Below are positions 35,670-46,369 of a stretch of 60,000 nt of DNA, one piece after another (the first letter of the stretch is position 1; each line of letters begins with the position of its first letter). The position numbers were made by a program, and so were the translations under genes. This DNA is from Liolophura sinensis (lineage: Eukaryota; Mollusca; Polyplacophora; Chitonida; Chitonidae), in contig NC_088295.1 in the NCBI RefSeq assembly GCF_032854445.1, positions 17,907,385-17,967,384 of the forward strand, written 5' to 3'. Under the pieces are notes generated by a model that saw only the letters and a list, made by a program, of their open reading frames with translations, was not told the DNA's origin and made no database searches.

Positions 35670-38600
35670 ATGGATTGTACCTACCTGTGGAGATCTCAGG
35701 CTACTGTTTTAACCTTATTTCTGTTGCTGTTGGTCATGCCCACGGCTGCCAAGCGGGTAAGTGTTTTTTTTTTTTTGTTTGGTTTTTTTTAACTGTACAG
35801 CTCTCAACTCTTTCTCAAATGTATCTTTTCTCTGATGCCTCCAATACGTTTAAAAAGCTGAACCAATATGCCTACTGTAATTTCTTAATGTTTTCATGTA
35901 TCACAGAGCACTTTTCAGTATGATTTATCTACCCTTTCAATTTGATTTTGGAGACAAATCTACACTGGTTTGCTTGGCCAATTTGTTGGCTTCACTAAAA
36001 GCATATTTTTTATTTTTTTATTTTATTTTTTGCACAGAATAATGGCCTCAAAATATGCTTGAATAAACATCTTGCAAACATGCCAAAAACTTAATGATGT
36101 ATACTAGCCATGTTTTCATTGTCAAATGAGAGGCTTCCTATCCAAATAATTTAGTTTGAACGCATACTTTTCTGTCATGACAGTCATGGTAAGAATTCAA
36201 TATTTTTGTTAAGGAAACTGTTTTAATATAAAATTTACTTGTAGCAGGATGTACTGGTTGTTTAGAATATCCATATGTTCAGAGTTGCCATAGGAACCTG
36301 TTAGAGAGATGGCAAACATATGGTTTTAAAGTTCCATTGTCACTTTTATTTTACCCCAGCTACACCAGTGTCTGAAGCAAAAAGTTAACTTTATTTCTTC
36401 ACTGTGCTGACAAATTACTAGAGGTGCTGTAAGTGAATTGTGTGATTTGTACTCGTTGGGGTTACTGTCTGGCTGATCAAGTTTGAACTAAGTGAAACTC
36501 TCCGTGGGCCAACAGTCTTACAGTTAATTGTGTTTCAAGGGTCAGCAGATGGGAACTACTGAAAACAGGGTCACAAAGTGACACTTATCTGCTGGGTGAA
36601 ACCTTACCAGGTTTATGCTCAATGAATTTTCCATGCAGTTTTCTGCTAAGTTTCGACCTGTGATGTAAATAATTTAGATAATGTCAGCCTAATTAGTCCC
36701 CGTGGCAGACGGGCGGGAGACTGGGGAGCTTGTTACTAGTCACTGTGCCTTGTCAGTATAGTCAGCCCACTTCTGTTTGAACAGCTCTGTTAGTGAGCTG
36801 CTGATAATGTCTGGTGGTCATCTGGGATGTCTGATCTTTACATCCATGTAGTTAGAGAACACTACCCTAAAGATCACATTTGTGGGAGGAGAAGTAGTAC
36901 AAAGCTGAACATCCAATTTTTGCTAGCAAAGCTTTAATCATCATTAACTCTTCGCCTTTTCCTGTGTAGTTTTATTTTATTTTTTTTTAGACAGTGGAAA
37001 TTTGTTTTGAAAAATATTGACAAAAGTTTTATGTTTGTAAGCGGTCTAAGCCAAATGAACTCTTCATCTGAAGAAATGATGAATTACTACAAAATTATTT
37101 AACACTGAGAACAGAATGAAGGCATGGATATTTCAAGGATCAGTGATTGACTAGGATTGACAATATGTTACAGATTAAATTTCGTTTCACCTTGGGGCCT
37201 CCGTTCTCAGTTGGTTACCACGCTAGCGCAGCGTAATGACCCAGGAGCCTTTCACCAATGCAGTCGCTGTGAGTTCAAGTCCAGTTCATGCTGGTTTCTT
37301 CTCTGTCCAACGTGAGAAGGTCTGACAGCGACTTGCGGATGGTTGTGCATTTCCCCCAGGCTCTGCCGGTTTTTTTCCCACCATAATGCTGGTCGCCATC
37401 GTATAAGTGAAATATTCTTGAGCACGGCGTAAAACACCAATCAAATAAATAAATAAATCAATGGTTTCATCTTCATGCAACTCATAATAAATTGTGGAGT
37501 AAATTAATGCTCACTGAAAGAATAATAGAGTTATAATCCAAAGTTGAAATGGATATGAAATTTGAGTAATATTCATAATAAAGGTTATTTGGAAGAAAAA
37601 CTAGAACTTGGGTTTTTTGGCCAATATGGAAAGCAATGGGGTTACATGGTGATTTGGGCAGTAATTTGAGTAATGTGGACTTGACTGTGCTTGTGCTTTA
37701 ATGGTAATTTGGCCATGTTGAAGACATTCCTTTTTACACTCATGGTAATCTGACCCATGTAGAAGACTCTCCTGGTAATTTGGCCCTTGTAGAAGGCATT
37801 GAGCTCTCAAGGTAATTTGGCCCTTGAGCTCTCCTGGTAATTTGGCGCTTGTAGAAGGCATTGAGCTCTCCTGGTAATTTGGCCCTTGTAGAAGGCATTG
37901 AGCTCTCATGGTAATTTGACCCTTGTAGAAGACAGTGTATTCTCATGGTATTTTGGCCCAGTGGAATGAAGTGTGCTTTCTTGGTAATTTGGCCCTTGTA
38001 GAAGGCATTGAGCTCTCATGGTAGTTTGACCCTTGTAGAAGGCATTAAGGTCTCCTGGTAATTTGACCCTTGTAGAAGGCATTGAGCTCTCCTGGTAATT
38101 TGGCCCTTGTAGAAGGCATTGAGCTCTCATGGTAATTTGTCCCTTGTAGAAGACAGTGTATTCTCATGGTATTTTAGCCCAGGGATATGCAGTGTGCTTT
38201 CTTGGTAATTTGGCCCATGTAGAAGGCATTGTGCTCTCATGGTAATTTGCTTCATTTAGAAGGCAATGTGCTCTCATGGTAGTGTGACTCATGTGGAAAG
38301 CATTGTGCTGTCATGAGAGCAATGCCCGGAACAGAAACATACATGTAACTTGGCCCTCATACAGTGCTTCAGGCTTATACTTTATGTCACCCATGCTCTA
38401 CTTGCATAATTCATGAAAAACTTGTAAATCTGTAAATCGATCTTGGTAATTTATAGTAATTTGTTGACTAATGCATATTTTGTTTCACAACTGTATCAAT
38501 AAATCCCATGCAGTTTTCTTTTTGTAACATCATGATTTGCCTGAAGTTTGATGTATAGTCTGTTCCCTAAAGCTGTTTTCAGTCTTAATGGTGAGCTGAT

Positions 38601-41098
38601 TTAGCAAGTTAGTTTTCGTGAGGAAACAATGTCATTACCTTCAACAAAATGTAATATAATTGCTCAGAGCTCTGCAATGTCAATCTGGTTTTCCAACAAA
38701 TTGATTTCTGTCAGTGCGACAAGGGCAAGCTTTTGGCCAAAATGATCACTCACAGCAGGGCAGATTGGGTTTTCCCGCAAACTGCATCTCCCTCTATTGA
38801 CTTTTTAGGGAGAAATACTGATGTTGGTTGCTTCTATTACATGGTACAGTGTATTTGATGGGCGTTCATATTGTCTTGCACAGGCTGATGCACCTGTTTA
38901 GTGAATGTGTTCCGAAAGATAATGATCAGCTGCACTGGATGTACTATTCAGTAGAAAGAATAAATTACCTATTCTGAAGGTTTTTATCATGAAGGCAACA
39001 GATGTTCACAGGCTTGGACCAAATTGGATAAGATAATGTTTACTGTGTGCTTCCGACAATGATGAATATGACTGTCTAGGTTTATATAATGGCTGTCAAA
39101 TGTTGACATTTCTGTGTAAAAATCAGTGTGTGCATCCTAGACATAATAGATTGCTCAGAAAATATGCCACATGTACATGTACCTTAACGAATATATACAT
39201 ACATGTATCATTATGTATGAATTCCGTCAAAAAGTTTTCAGAATAGCTGTTACAAAATTATTAATAATAATAATCTTAAATTTTACTTTTTTTATTTTGA
39301 AGATGTCAGAAAGAAAAAAGGTTTCTGGTGTTCTCAAATCTTAAAAGATTAACGCTGCAATATCATAATTTAATTGAGTTGTTGAATGATGAAATGATTG
39401 TGAGCTTATGGCAGATATTGTCATGTTATCGGGCACTGACTGCTGTATGTGGCTATGAAGCATAAGACAGACTGGGCTGGCCAGCACTTTACAACAACTA
39501 ATCAATAACAGCCTCCCTGTCATCACATTTCCCTCCATTAGCACCTATAATTACTCACTGTTGACTTCATTAACAGCTGCTCATTCTCATTTGTCATCAT
39601 TTTAAGGGAACGATCGTCAATTTGGGCGAATATTCAATTCACAATCTCAGCAAGAATTACCTGAACTTCATATATTGGCCTTGTTTAGTTTATGACGCAC
39701 CATGGGTGATCAATTATTAAGATAATCTTTTTACAGTCTTAAGTAGGAGGTAAAGGTTTGCTGCTGTACATGACACCGTAATGGGAATAATATGCTCTAG
39801 GTTTGGTGTATTTAGCTCTGATTTATAATAATGGTAACTTTCTAGTAGTGTGCGGGCTTATTATATCCCCAGTATGTCTTGTCCTTGGATGAACCATTGA
39901 TGGAAAAAGAAAATTATTCTTAGGAACTGTCAGAATGTAATATTTATCTTGCCTCATTGGGATATAGTATGGCCCATCTTGCTTCTATTCAGTGATATTT
40001 ATTTCCTATGGATTAACACTGATATTACTGTATGTATCAGTCTGCTCTGATATCATTTTGTTCTGTTGGCTTTGCCCATTGGAAACATTTTAGTGTCTGC
40101 ATCATCTGTCCATAAGACATTCATAAGTTTTCAGTCATTCTCTTTCATCGGTTCTCTATGTAACTTTGACCAAGGTTATGTTAAAGATTTAAAAGAAGAG
40201 TTAAATGAGTTTTTGACCGTGTAGATGTATTATTGGTACCCTCTCCATGGTGACAGGTGTTCTTGCTGGTGAACTTGTTTAATGGGTTCTTGATTGACTT
40301 TGGATTTGGATTTGGCTTCAAACAGTGTTTTATCATGTGCATTGACTTTGTGTTAATATTGTTGTTTATGTCCGTGTAGTGGAATTTTGATCCAGGTTGC
40401 AGGTTATCTGAAGAGCTGTCAGATTAAGAGCACTGTTACTATTGTTCAAGCATGTCAGGTTTCATTTGTTAAACACCTCATGCATATTTTATAGTTGCCA
40501 TCAATCAAAGGTGGTATTGAATCTCTCTAGGCTTTGTGTCTCATTATCATTTATTGTGAACAATATCAAGAAATGGCTGTATTTTGTGTTCATGTATTTC
40601 AGTACTGTCACTGAGTAGAAGGATGCTCTCATGGAATGGCTGTATTTTGTTTCAGTACCATCAGTGTGTAGAAGGATGTTCTCATCAAATGGCTGTATTT
40701 TGTTTCAGTACCATCAGTGTGTAGAAGGATGTTCTCATCAAATGGCTGTATTTTGTTTCAGTACCATCAGTGTGTAGAAGGATGTTCTCATCAAATGGCT
40801 GTATTTTGTGTTTCAGTACCGTTACTGTGGAGAAGGATGCTGTCCACATGAGTTTTGTGCCTTTCACAAGATCTGTTACCCCTACATGTCCTGCTCGTTT
40901 GGGTGCCCAGATGGTGTGTGCACAAAAGGCGTGTGTATGCCCACTGCCCCGTGCCAACAAAACACTCTCTGTCCCATGGCACACCTGTGCACCTACAACT
41001 TTAACCTGGGCTACAACACCTGTCAGTATAACCTGGACATTGGAATGACTACGTGTGTGGACAGAGATGGACATTCCCTGTTAAAGAAGGGGACATGA
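35670..41098 (+). CDS. Small secreted 14-cysteine protein, family unknown
   Basis: Exon 1 is 35670-35756 and exon 2 40817-41098 (TGA), joined in phase 0 across a 5.1-kb intron (donor cgg|gtaagt, acceptor tgtttcag): 122 aa. Exon 1 encodes little more than a signal peptide: a hydrophobic core ATVLTLFLLLLVMPTAA with likely cleavage after TAA, then a dibasic KR at the exon join. The mature part (93 aa from exon 2) has 14 Cys in the pattern C-x3-CC-x4-C-x5-C-x5-C-x3-C-x4-C-x4-C-x5-C-x5-C-x5-C-x10-C-x10-C, and ends with two similar 11-residue units (TYNFNLGYNTC, QYNLDIGMTTC). The even Cys number fits full disulfide pairing. It is presumably secreted; role unknown. An EB-like or other small cysteine module is possible but not demonstrated. 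I do not call it a toxin or defensin: nothing specific supports that. Confidence 0.75.
37194..37458 (+). mobile_element. SINE-A, full length, best copy in the window
   Basis: tRNA-like head 'ggggcctccgttctcagttg', A-box region 'ctcagttggttacc', B-box 'gtgagttcaagtcc'; body 'ggatggttgtgcatttcccc', 'cccaccataatgctggtcgc'; tail 'aaatattcttgagcacggcg', 'taaaacaccaatcaaataaa' plus (AAAT)n. About 265 bp. It lies in the intron of the secreted-protein gene and serves as the reference for the other SINE-A copies. Confidence 0.93.
37615..38330. repeat. 37-bp minisatellite, about 18 copies
   Basis: Unit: 'ggtaatttggcccttgtaga', 'aggcattgagctctcat'. Several units are shifted or longer. Every unit carries a donor-like tg|gtaatt and an acceptor-like cccttgtag. 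The - strand frames (repeats such as MRAQCLLQGPNYQESS) are by-products. It lies in the intron of the secreted-protein gene, 2.5 kb before exon 2. Confidence 0.9.
40590..40816 (+). repeat. 53-bp tandem array of the exon 2 acceptor and exon start
   Basis: Four copies of 'tttcag|TACcatcagtgtgtag' 'aaggatgttctcat' at 40603, 40656, 40709 and 40762 (steps 53, 53, 53) precede the true exon start at 40817 (step 55). The exon-like part reads YHQCVEGCSH in phase 0, clearly related to the true start YRYCGEGCCPH. The first copy is the most diverged and has an early in-phase stop; the others run out of frame into stops. Confidence 0.9.
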
Positions 41099-41920
41099 TG
41101 CTGGTCCAGATGGTCGGTCAGCAGAGTGTGTCTGACCATTGCTGTGAATGGTGTACTATAGCAATAGTCCGGAGGTTTGACTGGACAGCAGTGTGAATTA
41201 CTAACACCCTGACTCACCTCTTCACATTTGTGTTCGTAGTCATTGTTTTTGTTTATCGAGCTCTGTGCTACATTCCATCTCACCTCATTAATCAGTCCTA
41301 AAACTGGAACTTGTACACTGGAAATGCCTCAAAGCACCTTTTATTCCTCAGAGGGATTCTGACTACATTTGAACAGCATGAATTTCCATATTCCAGTGCT
41401 GTGTTTAGAACCACTCTGGGACTATCAGCACTGGCCACTCTGTTCATCAGTACACTAATCCTACAGAATTGGGCTGGTTATAATGGGTTATAATGCCTTG
41501 TATGGAGGGATCCGTTGATCTTGTGTACTCGTGGGAGAACATTAAGGATGGTACATGTAGTACTCATTTTCACATGTACAGGACACCTGAGGATGTACAT
41601 TGACAATGTAGTACATTTTCAGCATTCTTATCATATCCATGTATTCCTTCAGAAGCACTGAAGAGAAACAAACTAATGTCAAACACATTTTACTTATGTA
41701 ATTTGAAAAGAGATATTTTGAAACAGTACTTTAAAATGTAAGCACTGGACAGTCTAAGCGTTTTGCTATTGAATGAAATCATATCTGTGTACTTGTATTC
41801 CTTGAGGAGACCTAAAAAAAAAATACATATGTTAAACGAGATATTTTTAAATTCTACTTTGCTTATACATGTGTGTGTTTAAGACTAAACCGAGTTAACA
41901 AATAAAGTGTTTTGACTCCT
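41099..41920 (+). other. 3' UTR of the secreted-protein gene with poly(A) signal
   Basis: About 0.8 kb without a gene after the TGA. AATAAA at 41901-41906, in 'gttaacaaataaagtgtttt', is a strong poly(A) signal with a GT-rich stretch right after it. The 60-codon frame at 41311-41493 shows nothing recognisable. Confidence 0.65.
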
Positions 41921-41957
41921 AAACTGTAGCATACAATTTATCCATTTCATTCTCGTT

Positions 41958-42130
41958 ACGCTCATGTTGGCTTTCCCTCCAGGCATGTGTGAAAAGGTCT
42001 TCCAGCAACCTCCGGATGGTCATGGGTTTCCCCTCTGTTCTGTCTGGTTTCCTCCCACCATAATGCTGGCCCTTGTTGTATGAGTGAAATAGAGTAGGGT
42101 GTAAAACACCAACAAGTAAATAAATAAATC
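41958..42130 (+). mobile_element. SINE-A, head missing
   Basis: 'ctcatgttggctttccctcc', 'ggtttcctcccaccataatg', then 'gtaaaacaccaacaagtaaa' and a TAAATAAATC tail. Confidence 0.8.
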
Positions 42131-42165
42131 ATTCATTATTTCATTATAGCAGCAGTTCTAATCTA

Positions 42166-42303
42166 AGTCATGCTGGCTTCCTCTCCAGCTCTACGTGGGA
42201 AGGTATGGCAGCAACCTCCAGATGGTCGTGGGTTTCCCTAAGGCTCTGCCCGGTTTCCTCCCACTAAAATGCTGGCCGCCACAGTATAAGTTAAATATTC
42301 TTC
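42166..42303 (+). mobile_element. SINE-A, both ends missing
   Basis: 'agtcatgctggcttcctctc' to 'cgccacagtataagttaaat'. It sits 40 bp after the previous copy in the same orientation, but the two differ at many sites, so this is probably not a recent tandem duplication. Confidence 0.75.
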
Positions 42304-42484
42304 CCTTTTTTTCCCAGCTGTAACTCACTTAAATTCATCCTACATTTTGGTGACTAATATTAGTAAAGAAATGAAATCAATAAACATGAATGGAAGTTGA
42401 ACTTTGATGAAAAAGGCTGCTATTACAACTATTGGTTGCAATTTTTAGAACATTTATGTGTAATACATTTCTCTAAGCGAGTTC

Positions 42485-42541
42485 TCGTCGTCATATGATT
42501 GAAAAATTGTTGAGCACCACGTTAAACCCCAAGCACTGACT
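42485..42541 (+). mobile_element. SINE-B 3' tail
   Basis: 'cgtcgtcatatgattgaaaa' to 'gttaaaccccaagcactgac', the last 55 bp of SINE-B. Confidence 0.75.
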
Positions 42542-43230
42542 CTAAGCGAGTTAAATGGGATGTTTGGTTCCAAGGAAAAGCTTGTGTAGCCTTGTATCTC
42601 CATGTCACAGAGAGAGAAATTATCCCGACTATCTTCAGAGGTACAGTGAGTCAGTGCCATTTCCATGGATGAGATTATACACATAGATAACCTGATGCTT
42701 AATGGAATAAGGAGACTCGGAGTTCCTTTATAGCTGCCATTCTATCTGATCAATTCGGCCAGCAGTCTAACCTCCCCCCCCCCCCCCCCCGAAGCATAGT
42801 TTTATGTTCACATTTGTTTTTTTTTTGTGCTGATTTGGCTGTTTGCTCACACGTTACCAACGCAACAGACAGAAAACAAATAATCAGTGTTTGATCATCA
42901 TGTTTGAGGTTTGTTCTTGTGTAGAATATCAGCAGATGTGAGATGCATTATGCCCACACTAATCACCCTGATCCCTTCTCAGATGGACTACCAGATACAC
43001 TGGTTAATCAATGCCCCGATCAATGAGAATTTTTGGTCCAGAGTTTGGTTATTTTTTTTTTTATTGTTTATTATTTGTCGGGGGAGGGGGATTTCAATGC
43101 GAGAAATGTATTGTTCGTAGTGAATGATGTCTGACTAATTTCTAACTACATGATCTTTTTACATTTGCACAACCAATTAGATATTCTACGATCTCATGGT
43201 GAATTTGTTCCGTACAATACTATGTCATGT

Positions 43231-43370
43231 TATTTATCTGATTGGTGTTTGACACCGTATTAAAGAATAATTCACTCATAAGACGGCGGCCTGCAGAGCC
43301 CGTGGAAAACCCACGAAAACCCCACAACCATCCTAAGGTTGCTGGCGGGACTTCCCTCATACAACGAGAG
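43231..43370 (-). mobile_element. SINE-A, body and tail
   Basis: On + it starts 'tatttatctgattggtgttt' and ends near 'acttccctcatacaacgaga', the reverse of SINE-A; about 30 bp of the body ('cagcattatggtgggagg') are deleted and the head is absent. Confidence 0.7.
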
Positions 43371-44943
43371 AGATCTGCGTGGGCTATTCTCACATAATGA
43401 AAATTCACTGATAAAACTGTGTTTCTCCAGTTATAGACATAGGAATATTGTAGATAAGACAGCAAAGTGCGCGAATTGCAGGCACATCCAATCAGCGTGA
43501 CTCGTTTGAGAAGCCGCGTAACAGCATTCTAGAAACAATTCAGCTAGAGTTCGGGAACTATTTGGGCAGAGTGTCCCTTCGAGAAGCCTCGGCCTGTCTG
43601 GACTGGATGTATGGTTAATTAACTGCGTGTATAACGCTGAATCTCAGACGAGACACAGACCTATTGAGTTCTCAGGCGTTTCGAGTTCTTAAAGACTAAT
43701 TAACCATTGCTCACCTTAATTCGTATGGCTCCCCCAGGCCTTTATCCAGGAAGAACAGTATGGATTTTATTTCGACTTTTCTTGAAACAAAAGAACAAAG
43801 ACTTGTACATCCGATATTCGCACAAGAACCCGGTTGGAGGCAGCCCATTGCTCTGTCATGCAGCCTGTCTGATATCGCACATACGGTCAGATGGTCAATT
43901 CAATAGTTTCCCATCATAATTATTCAATTGGCCACAGTCTATGGCTATGCTTGATTTATATACGGCAATAAAAGTTCACACTTCATGTTATTGATGGAAG
44001 GTGAACATAGTTCTTGTCATAAATAATTTACAGCAAGTAGCAATATGTCTGAGAGCAATGGCCTGTATCCCGCGGTAAGTTACCAATTCTGGTGACCTAA
44101 GTTGTAAGACACAGTTCTTTGAGTGACGCACACAGCCGTGTCCATTAGTCCAGTGCCAAGACTGTGGCCATGGCCTTGACATGCTAGGGAGTTTGGATTG
44201 AATTTGGAGAAACCGTGATTTCCTCAAACAATGAATCTCCGCGATTCAAATATTTTGAACACGGCGTTAAGCACTAATAAAATAACCCGACAAACAAAGA
44301 TAACGGTTTTAATCTTAAATCAACATGATAACTTCATCTAAACTGAGAAGTTATTAAAGACAATCCAGTAACAGTGGCAATATTACATTTTTATAGAAAG
44401 TGCATTTATGACAATTCGATAACCATTGAATGACTGCAGCGTTGAATGTCATATATGTTTCGTTTTTATGTTGAAAATGCCTTCAAATATACTGTTGAAT
44501 TTTACAAAGAAATGTCATAATGCAATTTGATATCTGTTGAACGCGCATAGTGTCGAATTTATTCAGTAATGTGATCAAAGACATCAGGTATATATATTAG
44601 TTAAATTTATAGACATTGTCATTAAAACGAATTCGTTAACTGCTAAAAAGGCAGAGTAAAGAACTTTTGGTTGTGCTGATATTCATTCTGCAAGGTTGCT
44701 TTACAGTTTGATCAGTCCGGTACGCCAAACCCAGGTTGAGTTGAGACGTTTTCAATGCGCATGGATTACTCGGAAATTCACATCTTCTTGGGGCTTCCTC
44801 CGTGGAGAAAGGCTGCCGGATACGCCAGAAACCAAATAAAACAGTGACAGAACTATTCCTGTCAGGTAATTGTACTGACGACATATCTGGAAGCACAGCA
44901 TAGGATGGTCTTCTTAGTGATAGCTTTTATAATCGTTAGCGTT

Positions 44944-45071
44944 TGACGTCACATTGCACAAGTGTCCAAGAACATCCTTGCGTGGCTGACTTTCCAATAT
45001 AAATACACAGGATCCCTCTCAGATCCCCGAGGGAATTGTTTTTGACAACGAAAGTCGGACTGCTTTCGTTG
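44944..45071 (+). promoter_or_regulatory. Promoter-like block: full CRE, TATA box, hairpin
   Basis: A perfect palindromic CRE TGACGTCA at 44944-44951 is followed by TATAAATA at 44998-45005 and, about 40 bp on, a perfect inverted repeat CAACGAAAG/CTTTCGTTG with an 8-base loop at 45046-45071. The spacing is that of a regulated TATA promoter firing right, near 45030. No convincing coding frame follows (an ATG at 45076 opens only a short frame). Confidence 0.3.
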
Positions 45072-45410
45072 CCCCATGATCCGAAGGAGACAGCTGTCAA
45101 AACTGTCAGAACGAAAAACGCACACAGGAAGTTAATTGAAATAGTGAGCGGCTATCTTTCACAAAATGACTGTCGTAAAACCCCAAAGAAATGCCTGATT
45201 GTATTTGACAAAGTTACTGTCCATTATTGTTTTTTTTTTTTCATAAGTCCTAAAATTTACTTTATATCAATATAATATCAATCATGGATAATTTCACCTT
45301 CATCAACATATAAACTGCATTGCCTAAAAGTTCCGTTATAGTTCACCAGACATAGTTTTAATTGGTCAATTTGCATAGAAGGAGATTCCTAGTTTTCCAA
45401 AGCCGTTTGG

Positions 45411-45615
45411 ATTTATTTATTTATTTATTTGATTGGTGTTTTACGCCGTACTCAACAATATTTCACTTATACGATGGCGGCCAGCATTATGGTGGAAGGA
45501 AATCGGGCAGAGCCCGGGAAAACCCACGACCATCCGCTGGTTGTTGCCAGGCCTTTCCACGTACGAACGGAGAGGAAACATGAGCTGGGCTTGAACTCAC
45601 AGCAACCGAAAGCCA
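45411..45615 (-). mobile_element. SINE-A with target-site duplication, head lost
   Basis: On + it opens with (ATTT)n and 'gattggtgttttacgccgta' and stops inside the B-box area 'tgggcttgaactcacagcaa'. It is flanked by aaagccgttt (left) and aaagccattt (right), a 10-bp target-site duplication with one mismatch, so the 5' truncation happened at insertion. Confidence 0.85.
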
Positions 45616-46369
45616 TTTAGAGGGTAGGAATACTCGAACGAATCCAAGCAAATGGAGAGATCTGTATGTTATACCTTTTAATTCTCAAAACATTGAATAC
45701 GTTGACAAGTCGTATTAAGGCACCGTTTCAAATCTAACATGCAACCGAACGTGGATGATACAGCGGTTTTATTTTTTATAATTCATAATGTATGACCAAA
45801 GTAAAGAAAACACTAACGTTTGTCAAGTAAAATACAATAAACACTGCTCAGGAAAATTTTAGTTGAGGATTTGAGGATGCACTAGTATTATCTCATACCA
45901 ATTCAAGAGTTCTTGCCAATCCTGTCGGGAAATGGATGATTCCATAGCAATCTGTATGTTACTGACATGCGAATTTATACGAGATGATTGGGTACTACTG
46001 TAGGAATATGTGAAGTCTTTATCTTGTCATCGACCAGAAATCTCGATATTACAGAATCACTGCTGAATTAATATAACATAGCGACAGGTAGACGTTGTAT
46101 ACAGGATATTAATAATTCACAGCTCATTTGGCCTTCCATTGTCTGGGAGCAATGGTCCATGGAAACGTTTGTGTTTCCAATGACAACCGTTCATAATTTA
46201 CTGGTGTTTCTGTGTGTCATTGATGTACAGTGGTATGTGTGTCATCTGTAGCTGAAAGGGTTTACAACTCAAGTGGTTTCCAAACCTATGAGGAGACATT
46301 GGGTAACGGTAAAATCAATGTCAGTTATCCGTCATCCTCAAGCCACGGCTTGTTTGTGAATAGTCCACC

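Noticed and set aside
37601-38130. Repeat protein on the - strand (CLLQGPNYQESS-type)
   Set aside because: Explained by the 37-bp minisatellite, and the frames break wherever a unit is irregular.
40685-41074. 129-codon frame on the - strand
   Set aside because: It is the antisense of the secreted-protein exon and its acceptor array, with no independent support.
35670-41098. Calling the Cys-rich protein a toxin, defensin or conopeptide
   Set aside because: Small, secreted and Cys-rich is not specific; the Cys spacing does not match any such family that I can recognise.
41958-42303. Recent tandem duplication of a SINE
   Set aside because: The two neighbouring copies differ at many positions and begin and end at different places; two insertions are more likely.
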